A stretch of 10,027 nucleotides of DNA from an uncultured Oscillospiraceae bacterium (GCA_902478455.1 CABSLJ010000083.1:1-10027), one strand, 5' to 3'; shown: positions 1 to 6,643, counted from the first letter of the stretch. Notes: a model not told the origin generated them from the letters alone. Numbers and translations are program-made.

Positions 1-50
1 ATTTCAACTCTAGATTCAATAATTTTCAATAAAATATATCCGTCACCCAT
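1..50 (-). CDS. Possible start of an unidentified downstream gene (runs off the edge)
   Basis: Reading leftward, an ATG at 50-48 opens a frame of 16 codons (MGDGYILLKIIESRVE) that stays open to the window edge. It begins 18 bp past the stop of the GHL10 gene on the same strand, so it could be the next gene. Against it, the stretch before the ATG has only a weak GAGC-like ribosome binding site, and the segment is much more AT-rich than the rest of the window. An open frame this short can arise by chance. No function can be assigned. Confidence 0.2.
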   Translation of the reverse strand, partial: MGDGYILLKIIESRVE

Positions 51-68
51 CTGCTCGCTTTCTATTCC

Positions 69-1352
69 TCAATTCAAAACCTTCATTACGTTGCTGATCT
101 CCTCTTTGGTCTGCGGGTTATTGAGATACTCCCAGGAATAGAACATAAATCCGTCTCCGCCGATGCTCCTGCCGAATTCGATTTCCCGGCTCAGGATATC
201 GCTGGACGCCTGCCAGGTTCCATCGTCGGCATCGGAACCGGCCTTATAGACGCCCAAACCAAAGTAAAGCTTAACATCTTCACAGGTCACAAGTTCCCGC
301 CAGGTCTGGGCCGTCTCATCAAAAGGAAGCAGCGGGTGATCAAAGTTGACATAAATCTGCGGACACAGATAGTCAACGTAGCCTTTCCTGCTCCCCCAGC
401 TGTGAACATCGGCCCCCATGGAGTTGTTGTTGGCCAGATTTCCCTGGGGAGAGATGCCAAACGCCACCTTGGGATTCTCGTCTTTGACGGCGCTGTAAAC
501 GCCCGCAATCAGGGTATTGATGTTGGATTTACGCCATTCTGCAAGGGAAAGTGCCTCGCTCCCCTCTTCCAGAGAGGCGCAGTAGGCGTCATAGGAGACC
601 TGATCGGGGATTTCCGCGGAGGAGGGATAAAAATAGTCGTCAAAATGAATGCCGTCCACCGCGTAATTGGCCACAATTTCCCGCACGCCGTCGATGATCA
701 GCTCGCGCACCTCCGGATAGGCCGGATTGTAGTATTTGTCCGCCCCGTTGTCCATCACCCAGTTGTCGTTTGAGGGATCGTCGTCCCCGCTCCAGACATT
801 GTAAGGATTCTGAGGACTCAGCAGACTGGGCGTCGAATTGACCTGGACCCGCAGCGGATTGATCCAGGCATGAAAGGCAAGCCCCGCTTCGTGGGAGGCG
901 GACACCATATATTCCAGCGGATCAAACCCAGGATCATTCCCCTGCGTGCCCGAAAGCAGATGGGACCATGGGAAGTATTCCGAGGGATACATCGCATCCC
1001 CATGGGAACGCACGTGGACGATCAGAGTGTTCATCCCGTATTCCCTGGCTCCCGCGACTATCTCATCGAATTTTTGTCGGAAGGCCTCCTCGTTTTTTTC
1101 TTGAGAATCCTTTAAATCAAGCGTCATGAAGGGCACCCACACGGCCCGCATCTCCCCCTCCGGCGGAGTAAACGGCGTCTCATCCCCCGAGGAAGCGTTC
1201 ACAGAGCCGTCGGAAGAACCAAATCCGCCTTCCGAAGAGCCGTCCGGCTCCCGTGTGACCGCGCCGGCCCACATGGAAATCAGCACCGATGCAACCAGAA
1301 AAAATACCGCCATCAGAAAAGGGAGATATCGTTTTGCCATACGACGCGCCAT
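69..1352 (-). CDS. Membrane-anchored GHL10 (DUF187) family glycosidase-like protein, DigH-like
   Basis: A 427-residue protein predicted to act outside the membrane. Residues 1-10 are basic, 11-32 form one hydrophobic signal-anchor helix, 33-66 are a Gly/Ser/Glu/Pro-rich linker, and about 67-400 are the glycosyl-hydrolase-like 10 domain. Typical GHL10 landmarks are visible: EMRAVWVPF (67-75), GMNTLIVHVRSHGDA (106-120), the AFHAWINPLRV strand (159-169), the acidic GIHFDDYFYP segment (234-243) and FGISPQGN (298-305). The family includes E. coli DigH (YddW), which cleaves peptide-free peptidoglycan glycan strands, so a role in cell-wall turnover is a reasonable inference; the substrate here is not shown. 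An in-frame GTG at 1361 would add three residues, but it lies inside the ribosome binding site GAGAGGTG, which sits 6 nt before the ATG at 1352, so I chose the ATG. The gene is divergent from the DUF1294 gene. Confidence 0.9.
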   Translation of the reverse strand: MARRMAKRYLPFLMAVFFLVASVLISMWAGAVTREPDGSSEGGFGSSDGSVNASSGDETPFTPPEGEMRAVWVPFMTLDLKDSQEKNEEAFRQKFDEIVAGAREYGMNTLIVHVRSHGDAMYPSEYFPWSHLLSGTQGNDPGFDPLEYMVSASHEAGLAFHAWINPLRVQVNSTPSLLSPQNPYNVWSGDDDPSNDNWVMDNGADKYYNPAYPEVRELIIDGVREIVANYAVDGIHFDDYFYPSSAEIPDQVSYDAYCASLEEGSEALSLAEWRKSNINTLIAGVYSAVKDENPKVAFGISPQGNLANNNSMGADVHSWGSRKGYVDYLCPQIYVNFDHPLLPFDETAQTWRELVTCEDVKLYFGLGVYKAGSDADDGTWQASSDILSREIEFGRSIGGDGFMFYSWEYLNNPQTKEEISNVMKVLN

Positions 1353-1382
1353 AGGAAACACCTCTCATTTTTTGCATCCGGC

Positions 1383-1394
1383 AGGACATGTCCT
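1383..1394. promoter_or_regulatory. Perfect 12-bp palindrome in divergent intergenic region
   Basis: AGGACATGTCCT reads identically on both strands. It lies between the divergent GHL10 and DUF1294 genes, 10 bp upstream of the -35 box of the plus-strand promoter and about 30 bp upstream of the GHL10 start. A dimeric regulator could bind there and affect both genes, but no regulator is known and a single 12-bp palindrome can be chance. Confidence 0.25.
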
Positions 1395-1403
1395 CTTTTG
1401 GAA

Positions 1404-1432
1404 TTGACATCGCCCCGCCGATCAGATAGGAT
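1404..1432 (+). promoter_or_regulatory. Sigma-A-type promoter for the DUF1294 gene
   Basis: A perfect -35 box TTGACA (1404-1409), an exact 17-bp spacer, and a -10 box TAGGAT (1427-1432, four of six consensus bases). Transcription would begin near 1439, about 15 nt before the AAGGAGG ribosome binding site of the gene at 1468. Spacing and position fit a housekeeping promoter well. Confidence 0.65.
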
Positions 1433-1467
1433 AGTAGACAAGACCACAGCCCGTAAGGAGGTACGCC

Positions 1468-1752
1468 ATGCCTTGGTACTTTTCCGTCCTGCTTCTCTAT
1501 CTTCTTTTCATCAATCTGTATGCCGCCGTCCTGACGGTTTATGATAAAAAAATGGCGCAGAAGCACCGGCGGAGGGTCTCCGAGCGGGTGCTGCTCGTTA
1601 CCGCGGCCCTCGGCGGCGCGCCATTGATGCTTGCGGTCATGAAGTGCATCCGGCACAAAACGCAGAAGAAAAAATTTATGATCGGCATCCCCCTGCTTTT
1701 GTGCCTGCAAATCCTCCTTTACGCCTTTCTTGTGTTTCTGTATGTGCGCTGA
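1468..1752 (+). CDS. DUF1294 family small membrane protein
   Basis: A 94-residue integral membrane protein with three hydrophobic segments, at about residues 4-24, 41-58 and 71-92. The pattern is the DUF1294 signature: YDKKMA (25-30), basic RRRVSER (34-40), the ALGGAP turn (47-52), then MKCIRHKTQKKKF (58-70) before the last helix. The length is usual for the family, whose molecular role is unknown. The ATG at 1468 is supported by a near-ideal AAGGAGG at 1455-1461 with a 6-nt spacer, and a TTGACA promoter lies just upstream. It appears monocistronic: the next feature is a strong terminator about 75 bp after the stop. Confidence 0.88.
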   Translation: MPWYFSVLLLYLLFINLYAAVLTVYDKKMAQKHRRRVSERVLLVTAALGGAPLMLAVMKCIRHKTQKKKFMIGIPLLLCLQILLYAFLVFLYVR

Positions 1753-1826
1753 GCTTTCCCATTTCAGGCTGACGGAGAAGCCGGCTTAACGCAATCAAGA
1801 CGGAGTACAACAACACGCCGGAATCC

Positions 1827-1874
1827 AAAAAAGCCTCCCTGCCGAAGGATCATCGCTTCGACAGGGAGGCTTTT
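1827..1874. terminator. Strong bidirectional intrinsic terminator
   Basis: Six A residues (1827-1832) lead into the arm GCCTCCCTG (1833-1841), which pairs with CAGGGAGGC (1862-1870) followed by TTTT. The inner bases CCGAAG and CTTCGA extend the stem. Read on the minus strand the hairpin ends in six T residues and would stop the four-gene operon ending at 1937. Read on the plus strand it would stop the DUF1294 transcript. The two units converge here, so one hairpin serves both. Confidence 0.85.
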
Positions 1875-1936
1875 CCTGAAAGCCGACCGGAACGTTCCGC
1901 AGACAAATCAATGAAGGTCACAGACACCGCCGTTGT

Positions 1937-2821
1937 CTATCGTTGAAGCCAGCTCTCCTGCTCTCGTTCAATCAGCTCGGGAAAGTAGTAACCGTGCTGC
2001 ATTTCGCCGGAAAAATCGAGGAAGGTATAGGAAAAGGGGGTCCGGCTGTTCTGGAAGAAGCCAGAGACCAGGTAGCGGTTGTCCGACTCAAAATGCACCG
2101 ACCACAACACATTGGTGCTGCTGCCGATCAGGAAGGTGTCCATGGGCTCGTAAATCCCCAATGTGATAATCCGATTGAAGTCCGAAAGGGAAACCAGCTT
2201 GGAATAAAAGCTGTCGGCAGCGGAGCGCAGTTTGTCGTCCGCATCGTAAATCCGCAGAAGCTGCTGCTGGGTAAAGACGGGGAGAAGCTCTCCCTCCTTA
2301 TGGCTGCCGATACAGCTCACATGAAACACCTGATCCGCGGTGCCGCAGGCGGTGATCCGCCACGACTGGGCGCGGGCGTCGGTAAAAAGGACATCCACAT
2401 AGAAAACATCGTCCGTGATGAGCGGAACCGAATTTTCCAGCTGTTCGGCGTCATAGCGCCAGATTTCGGTGTGGGTGTCCAGAATTTTCCCATAAAGCTT
2501 CAGATTGAACAGGGTGTCCAGCTGTTCGGCGAGATCGTTTAAGAAGCTGTCCCGCTCTTGAATTTCCGGTTCTCCGATCAATCCGTCGGCCAGTGAGATC
2601 CGGTCCGCAAACAGGGACGGAAAATAGAAGATCGGCAGGGCGCGGTCGACTGGCTCGCTCAGGATTTCCTGCGGATTGGAAAGCTGGATGGGCTCCCTTC
2701 GGGCGACGTTCTCCGCGTCATCCGTCAGAATGGGGAGAACATAGTAGGCAAACAGCGTACCCACCAGGAGCACAAAGCACGAGAGCAGAACCGTCAGAAG
2801 ATTGCTCAACCATCGCTTCAT
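1937..2821 (-). CDS. Uncharacterised single-pass membrane protein coupled to the sensor kinase
   Basis: A 294-residue protein not matched to a known family. It has a short basic N-terminus (MKRW), one hydrophobic helix at about residues 6-31, then a 260-residue extracytoplasmic region. That region contains mixed strand-like and helical stretches, two cysteines outside the helix (C159, C170) that could form a disulfide, and a tyrosine/phenylalanine-rich C-terminal part (262-280). The open frame extends upstream to 2923, but the ATG at 2821 is the clear start: it overlaps the kinase stop in an ATGA arrangement and has GGGAGGTGG before it. This translational coupling suggests it is made in step with the kinase. 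By topology and position it recalls the YycH/YycI proteins that regulate WalK, but I see no convincing sequence motif of those families, so this is only an analogy. Confidence 0.82.
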   Translation of the reverse strand: MKRWLSNLLTVLLSCFVLLVGTLFAYYVLPILTDDAENVARREPIQLSNPQEILSEPVDRALPIFYFPSLFADRISLADGLIGEPEIQERDSFLNDLAEQLDTLFNLKLYGKILDTHTEIWRYDAEQLENSVPLITDDVFYVDVLFTDARAQSWRITACGTADQVFHVSCIGSHKEGELLPVFTQQQLLRIYDADDKLRSAADSFYSKLVSLSDFNRIITLGIYEPMDTFLIGSSTNVLWSVHFESDNRYLVSGFFQNSRTPFSYTFLDFSGEMQHGYYFPELIEREQESWLQR

Positions 2822-4242
2822 TTTGCCACCTCCCTGGGGAAGGTCACGGTCACTGTAGTGCCCTTGCCGACCTTGCTTGTGATGGACAGCTCGGCGCGGT
2901 GAACCTCGGCGATTTCCGAACACAGCGCCAGCCCCAGGCCGGCGCCGCCGTAGGCCCGGGAACGCGCCTTATCCACCCGGTAGAAGGGTTCAAAAATACG
3001 TTTGAGTTCCTCCTCCGGAATCCCGTGTCCTTGATCCTCCACAGAGACCGACAAGGTCCCGTCCAAGTCCGTCCGGGCGCGCAGATAAATTTTTTTGCCG
3101 GGCTGGCTCGCTTTGACGGCATTGTCGATCAGATTGTAAAACAGGGATTTGAGAAGCTCTTTGTCCCCTGTGATGACATAATCGGTGGCCCGGGCATAGA
3201 ATTGTATCTTTCGGTTGGCGGCGATGGGCTGCACGGCCGCCGTGATTTCCTCAAAAAGTTCTTCGATGTTCACCGGCTTGCATTCGGGTTCCCGCTTGAG
3301 CAGGATGATGTCCATCAGCTTGGAGGAGATGGATTTGAGATACTGCCCCTCCTTGTAGATGCTCTCGGCGAAGTCGTGGATGGACTCGTCGTCCAGACGC
3401 GCGCTGCGCAGGAGGTCGGAAAAGCCGATGATGGAGGTCAGCGGCGTTTTCATTTCGTGGGTCATGTTGTCGATAAAGCTCTTCCGCTGGCCGGCGACCT
3501 CCTCCAGAAGCTCCACCTTCTGCCTGACCGCCTCGGTCATCAGATTGAAGTCGCCGATCAGTTCACCGATTTCATCATTGGTTTTGATGGGGATGGGCTG
3601 ATAATCTCCCTGCGCCACACGTTTGGTCGATTTGCGCAGGCGGTCGATCTGATGGGTGAGTATCTTTGTGGTCAGCAGCATGATGAGGGCAACGCCCACC
3701 GAGACGAGCGGACCCGCCAGCGCAAAGAAGCGCAGCTGTTCATTTTTGACGTCATAAATCGAGGAGATATCGCGCACGGTGGTAAAAACAAACCGCTCGC
3801 TCTGAATGACGACGGGGGAGGATATGTAAAGATAGGCTCTGTCTTCACCCTGATTCTGAATCAGCACATGGGCGTCCTTGTCCTCGGGTGAACGTTCCAA
3901 GAGTTCCGACGGCACCTCGCCGCTCAGGTTGGAATAAACCACGTCCCCGCCCGCCCGGTTGAGCTGGATATAGAGGTCGTCCAGCATGAACATATCGGCC
4001 GATTCCTTGGTGACCCGCCGGAGCTCGGCGTCGGTAAATTCTAAAGCGCCGGTGCGGTAACGCTCATAGAGCACGTTGGTCTGCAGCGAGGCCGTGATGA
4101 TGCTGTATTCGTCGAGTCCGGAGCTGATCTCCTTGTCCTGATTCAGAGCATGGTTGTTGCTGATGAGCATATAGGCGATGCCGTTGATCGCCACGGTCAG
4201 TATGGTTAAGGAGATGAGGAATATCTTTTGCCAAAACCGCAT
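2818..4242 (-). CDS. Two-component sensor histidine kinase (HAMP-HisKA-HATPase)
   Basis: A 474-residue membrane kinase with standard domain order. Helix 1 spans about residues 7-29, an extracytoplasmic sensor region 30-170 follows, helix 2 is at 172-194, HAMP at 195-247, then the HisKA domain with phospho-acceptor His262 in THEMKTPL (261-268). The ATPase domain has an N box (NLIDNAVKAS, 370-379), G1 (EDQGHG, 402-407), F box (FEPFYR, 417-422) and G2 (GGAGLGL, 432-438). All catalytic boxes look intact. The sensor region contains segments typical of PAS-like extracytoplasmic folds, such as DDLYIQLNRAGGDVVYSN; this is a weak assignment. It starts 6 bp after the response regulator stop, with GGAGGG as ribosome binding site, and its stop overlaps the next gene. 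Its partner is almost certainly the adjacent regulator. The ligand is unknown, but co-transcription with a cell-wall carboxypeptidase points to an envelope signal. Confidence 0.95.
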   Translation of the reverse strand: MRFWQKIFLISLTILTVAINGIAYMLISNNHALNQDKEISSGLDEYSIITASLQTNVLYERYRTGALEFTDAELRRVTKESADMFMLDDLYIQLNRAGGDVVYSNLSGEVPSELLERSPEDKDAHVLIQNQGEDRAYLYISSPVVIQSERFVFTTVRDISSIYDVKNEQLRFFALAGPLVSVGVALIMLLTTKILTHQIDRLRKSTKRVAQGDYQPIPIKTNDEIGELIGDFNLMTEAVRQKVELLEEVAGQRKSFIDNMTHEMKTPLTSIIGFSDLLRSARLDDESIHDFAESIYKEGQYLKSISSKLMDIILLKREPECKPVNIEELFEEITAAVQPIAANRKIQFYARATDYVITGDKELLKSLFYNLIDNAVKASQPGKKIYLRARTDLDGTLSVSVEDQGHGIPEEELKRIFEPFYRVDKARSRAYGGAGLGLALCSEIAEVHRAELSITSKVGKGTTVTVTFPREVAK

Positions 4243-4248
4243 ATTCCG

Positions 4249-4902
4249 TTATCCCTCCAGTCGATAACCTACTTTAAAGACCGTTTTCAGGCATTCCTCC
4301 AGCCCCAGCTTTTTGCGCAGGCGCTGCACGTGGTTGTCCACCGTGCGGGTTTCGATGACGGCCGAGCACTCCCAGACGTCGTCGAGAATTTTATCCCTTG
4401 TGAGGGCCACGTTCGGATGTTTAAAGAAAAGCACAAGCAATTCGTATTCCTTGGGCGTCAGGTCGACGGGCACGCCCGCACGCCGCACGGTGCGCTCCTC
4501 CAGATCGATGACAATGTCCTTAAATTCCAGCAGGCGGCGGTCCCGGTGATACCGCCGCAGCACAATCTCAATGCGCGCAAGCAGTTCCAGCGGTTCAAAC
4601 GGCTTGACAATGTAGTCCTCGGCTCCCGATTTTAATCCCTTGACCCGCTCGGAGACATCCCCCATGGCCGTCAGGAAAATCACGGGGATGCCCGTTCCGC
4701 GCAGGCGGTTCATCACTTCATAACCATCCATGCCCGGGAGCATGATGTCCAGCAGGACCAGATCATATTCCTTTTTTTGCAGGGCGGGCATCACCTCGGC
4801 GCCGTCAAAGCAGGCGTCGCTCTCATATCCGGCGATGCTCAGGCTGGCGGCGATCAGCTTGGAGATGGTGCGGTCGTCCTCAACGATCAATATTCTGGGC
4901 AC
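4249..4902 (-). CDS. OmpR/PhoB-family response regulator
   Basis: A 217-residue cytoplasmic transcription factor. The receiver domain (residues 3-115) has the acidic pair D9/D10, phospho-acceptor D52 in LLDIMLPGMDG, T78 and K100 in VKPFEP. The winged-helix DNA-binding domain (about 125-215) shows LTPKEYELL (148-156), the recognition-helix region RTVDNHVQRLRKKL (186-199) and the terminal hairpin FKVGYRLEG. Length and motifs are typical for the family. The start is GTG at 4902, with a G-rich ribosome binding site (AGAGGGGG) about 5 nt upstream and family-typical PRILIVEDD directly after it. It sits 16 bp after the carboxypeptidase stop and 6 bp before its cognate kinase. It probably regulates its own operon, though no binding site can be proven here. 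Confidence 0.95.
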   Translation of the reverse strand: MPRILIVEDDRTISKLIAASLSIAGYESDACFDGAEVMPALQKKEYDLVLLDIMLPGMDGYEVMNRLRGTGIPVIFLTAMGDVSERVKGLKSGAEDYIVKPFEPLELLARIEIVLRRYHRDRRLLEFKDIVIDLEERTVRRAGVPVDLTPKEYELLVLFFKHPNVALTRDKILDDVWECSAVIETRTVDNHVQRLRKKLGLEECLKTVFKVGYRLEG

Positions 4903-4918
4903 AGCGTCCCCCTCTTCC

Positions 4919-5809
4919 CTATTGCAGCTCGCCTTTGATCAAGGCGTCTACATATTCCTCCAAGCACAAACCGGAGGCTTCAATTTTCTGCGCGTTCTCC
5001 ACGCCTACATAGCGGTAATGCCACGGTTCGAAGATGACGCCGGTAATCTCCTGTTTTCCGTCCGGATAGCGTTCTATGAAGCCGTATTCCGCGCTGTGTT
5101 CTGACAGCCAGCGGTAGGTCTCTGTCTGATAAAAATCATTCCGGACGCCGTTTAAATCGACGGCAAGTCCCAGATTGTGCTCGCTGGTGCCCGGATAGGC
5201 GACCACCGTGGCGGCAAGCTCCTCCGCCTCTTTCTGGCTTTTGCCCTCGTCCAGGTGCTTTTGGACCTCCCTATCAAACAGAACCTGCTGGGTTTCAATA
5301 CTGCGGTAACCCGAAGAAATCCAGAGGGTCACGCCGTCCTTTCCCGCCGCGGCGATCATATCGGTCAGCGGCTGTAAAATCCGTTCGTCGATGTCAATTA
5401 CGTCGTACTTGCCCACCGTGACCTGAATGTCGTCGGTCATCGCGTTCTGATAATTGACCACAGGCATCGTCCAGTCACAGTTTTTGTTCCATTCGCTGAA
5501 ATCGGTGGTCAAAGGGCCGCCCGGCCGCGACTCCACGCCCGACTCCACGTTCGACTCCGCCCCCGGCTCGGTCTCCGACGCAAGCTCCGATTCCGTCTCC
5601 GATGCCGCCGCGGAGGAGGAAGATGCAGCAGGCAATTCGCTTTCGTCTCCCCGCAGGGCAAAATACAGAACCAGCACCACAGCGGCGATGATCAGAATCG
5701 TCAGCAAAAGCAGCAGAAAAAAGGGGGTTCTGCGCTTGTAGCGTCTCTTCTTTTTAAAATGATTGTAAGAATCGTTGGACATACCTCGATAATAGGGTGT
5801 TGATTTCAT
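4919..5809 (-). CDS. Membrane-anchored M15 (VanY-type) D-alanyl-D-alanine carboxypeptidase
   Basis: A zinc peptidase expected to remove the terminal D-Ala from peptidoglycan stem peptides outside the cell. With the start used here (296 residues) there is a very basic cytoplasmic tail (18-27, KKKRRYKRR), one helix (about 30-52), a Ser/Glu/Ala-rich wall-spanning linker (55-100) and the M15B domain (about 115-290). The active site is complete: SSGYRS (165-170), SEHNLGLAVD with zinc ligands H211 and D218, and EPWHYRYVG with E261 as catalytic base and H264 as third ligand. Three in-frame ATGs are possible, at 5830, 5809 and 5782. Only 5809 has a usable upstream purine stretch (AAGGA, rather distant at 12 nt). 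The ATG at 5782 has GAGG almost touching it, but would fit the TATAAT-centred promoter better. First gene of the operon with the two-component system. Confidence 0.88.
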   Translation of the reverse strand: MKSTPYYRGMSNDSYNHFKKKRRYKRRTPFFLLLLLTILIIAAVVLVLYFALRGDESELPAASSSSAAASETESELASETEPGAESNVESGVESRPGGPLTTDFSEWNKNCDWTMPVVNYQNAMTDDIQVTVGKYDVIDIDERILQPLTDMIAAAGKDGVTLWISSGYRSIETQQVLFDREVQKHLDEGKSQKEAEELAATVVAYPGTSEHNLGLAVDLNGVRNDFYQTETYRWLSEHSAEYGFIERYPDGKQEITGVIFEPWHYRYVGVENAQKIEASGLCLEEYVDALIKGELQ

Positions 5810-5836
5810 TATACAGCTTCTTCCTTCCATATTCCA
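5808..5836 (-). promoter_or_regulatory. Candidate promoter of the carboxypeptidase/two-component operon
   Basis: On the minus strand a perfect -10 box TATAAT (5813-5808) is preceded by a 17-bp spacer and TGGAAT (5836-5831), a -35 match of three in six. Transcription would start near 5801, leaving only the ATG at 5782 downstream for the first gene. If the true start is 5809, this -10 match lies over the start codon and is accidental, and the promoter must be further upstream, for example around the TTGAGG at 5858-5853. Confidence 0.4.
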
Positions 5837-5872
5837 TGCTATTTTTTTGCCGCCTCAACTTCTCCCCGCCTA

Positions 5873-5889
5873 CCGGAAAATTTTTCCGG
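5873..5889. promoter_or_regulatory. Perfect 17-bp palindrome upstream of the envelope operon
   Basis: CCGGAAAA and TTTTCCGG are separated by a single T. The site lies about 60 bp upstream of the operon's first gene, just beyond the putative -35 region, where an operator or activator site could sit. It has no run of T on either side long enough for a convincing terminator. From here to about 6017 I see no gene or other structure I can support. Confidence 0.3.
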
Positions 5890-6017
5890 CAGAGGACGCC
5901 TCATCTCTTGCATTTTACCGTATTGGACAGGGACGGACAAAAGTTACAGAAAGCCCCGGCCGAGTCTTTGCCTTCTACAAAATTCATCGGCCTGACCGGC
6001 AGCTTGGGGAAGCGATG

Positions 6018-6173
6018 AGGCGGGCGAACGATGTTGCCCCTACCCGGGACGATAGGCGAAATTGTAGGGACGCACAGCGTGCGCCCGTCGACCGGCCGTT
6101 TCCATCGGTCAATATAATAGGGGCAAAACCCTGTGACTCGGGTAGGGGCGACGCCCACATCGCCCCGCCGATC
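6018..6173. repeat. Compact intergenic repeat element built of GTAGGGGCG-type units
   Basis: The ends are inverted copies: GTTGCCCCTACCCG (6033-6046) is the complement of CGGGTAGGGGCGAC (6139-6152) at 13 of 14 positions, and the outer flanks (GGCGGGCGAACGAT at left, ATCGCCCCGCC at right) are also related. A third unit, GTAGGGACGCACAGCGTGCGCCCG, lies inside at 6064-6087. Each unit is itself hairpin-forming; the right one pairs GGGGCGA (6145-6151) perfectly with TCGCCCC (6160-6166). No protein-coding frame with a ribosome binding site is present. From memory, similar GTAGGGGCGG-type sequences occur between genes in many gut Clostridia, so this is probably a dispersed non-autonomous repeat. No clear target-site duplication is visible. 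Confidence 0.55.
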
Positions 6174-6250
6174 ATTGCATCCCTTTTTCCGGTGGCTGCG
6201 CCGCCCGAGCTTCATGGAAGCTTCGCCCCCATACCAGCTCATCGCATTTT

Positions 6251-6592
6251 TTAAAAGCAGCCGGCCACTGCTTTACCGCAGTGCACCGGATAAGCTGGCA
6301 GACGTTCGCTGCAGGTCTTCAGGATTGCATGCAGGCGGCCGAGATTTGTGCGCAGGGCATTGACATCCAGACGCTGAACCGGCAGTTGCCCGGGGCAGCC
6401 GGAAATCGTGATCATTTTTCTTGGGTATAAGGGTAAAAAATGCGCTGGGAGCTCGGGAAAAACGCCCTCATAGGAACGCAAAACCGACTGGAACAGATCC
6501 AGACGCACTTCTATGTAAGGGGAGGCGATGGCTTTTTCCAAGCGTTCGACGTCCTGTTTCAAGATATCGGAAAAAGCCGGCGTTATGATCAT
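6251..6592 (-). CDS. Hypothetical protein, 113 residues
   Basis: I do not recognise this protein. It has no signal peptide or membrane helix and is probably cytoplasmic. The N-terminal part (5-40) looks helical and amphipathic (FSDILKQDVERLEKAI), the middle is proline- and aromatic-rich (45-58), and four cysteines (C66, C94, C105, C112) lie in the second half, two of them in the last ten residues. The open frame extends upstream to 6667, but the ATG at 6592 has a strong AGGGAGG with an 8-nt spacer, so it is preferred. The gene ends about 80 bp from the intergenic repeat, and its cysteine-rich tail (SERLPAYPVHCGKAVAGCF) could be an altered C-terminus. It diverges from the rhodanese gene. No visible terminator follows the stop. 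Confidence 0.6.
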   Translation of the reverse strand: MIITPAFSDILKQDVERLEKAIASPYIEVRLDLFQSVLRSYEGVFPELPAHFLPLYPRKMITISGCPGQLPVQRLDVNALRTNLGRLHAILKTCSERLPAYPVHCGKAVAGCF

Positions 6593-6615
6593 ATGGAGTT
6601 CCTCCCTTTCTTCTG

Positions 6616-6643
6616 AAAAAACGGCCTCCGGTTTCATCCGGCC
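6616..6643 (-). terminator. Attenuator-like hairpin in the leader of the 113-residue gene
   Basis: On the minus strand GGCCGG (6643-6638) can pair with CC..GGCC (to 6623) around an ATGAAA loop with a small bulge, directly followed by GTTTTTT (6622-6616). The structure stands just before the AGGGAGG ribosome binding site of the gene starting at 6592. No gene upstream needs terminating here because the neighbour is divergent, so a leader attenuator is possible. A weak promoter candidate upstream is TTGCCT (6689-6684), 17 bp, TGATAT (6666-6661). The stem is imperfect. Confidence 0.3.

Noticed and set aside
1888..1899. Perfect palindrome CGGAACGTTCCG
   Set aside because: It lies between the operon stop and its terminator, away from any promoter. 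With no partner copy it is best treated as chance.
2593..3891. A 432-codon open frame on the plus strand opposite the sensor kinase
   Set aside because: It lies antisense to an intact kinase with all catalytic boxes and has no recognisable domain. It results from the GC-rich codon pattern of the real gene.
4249..5809. Glycopeptide-resistance (van) cluster
   Set aside because: A VanY-type peptidase and a two-component system are present, but vanH, the D-Ala-D-Lac/Ser ligase and vanX or equivalents are absent from the window, so calling resistance is unsupported.
6207..6223. Short hairpin AGCTTC-ATG-GAAGCT after the 113-residue gene as a terminator
   Set aside because: It has no T tract on the minus strand and only a six- to seven-base stem.
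5847..6254. Open frames of 73-135 codons on both strands in the 5831-6250 gap
   Set aside because: They run through the repeat element, lack good ribosome binding sites and have low-complexity, Arg/Pro-rich translations that match no family.
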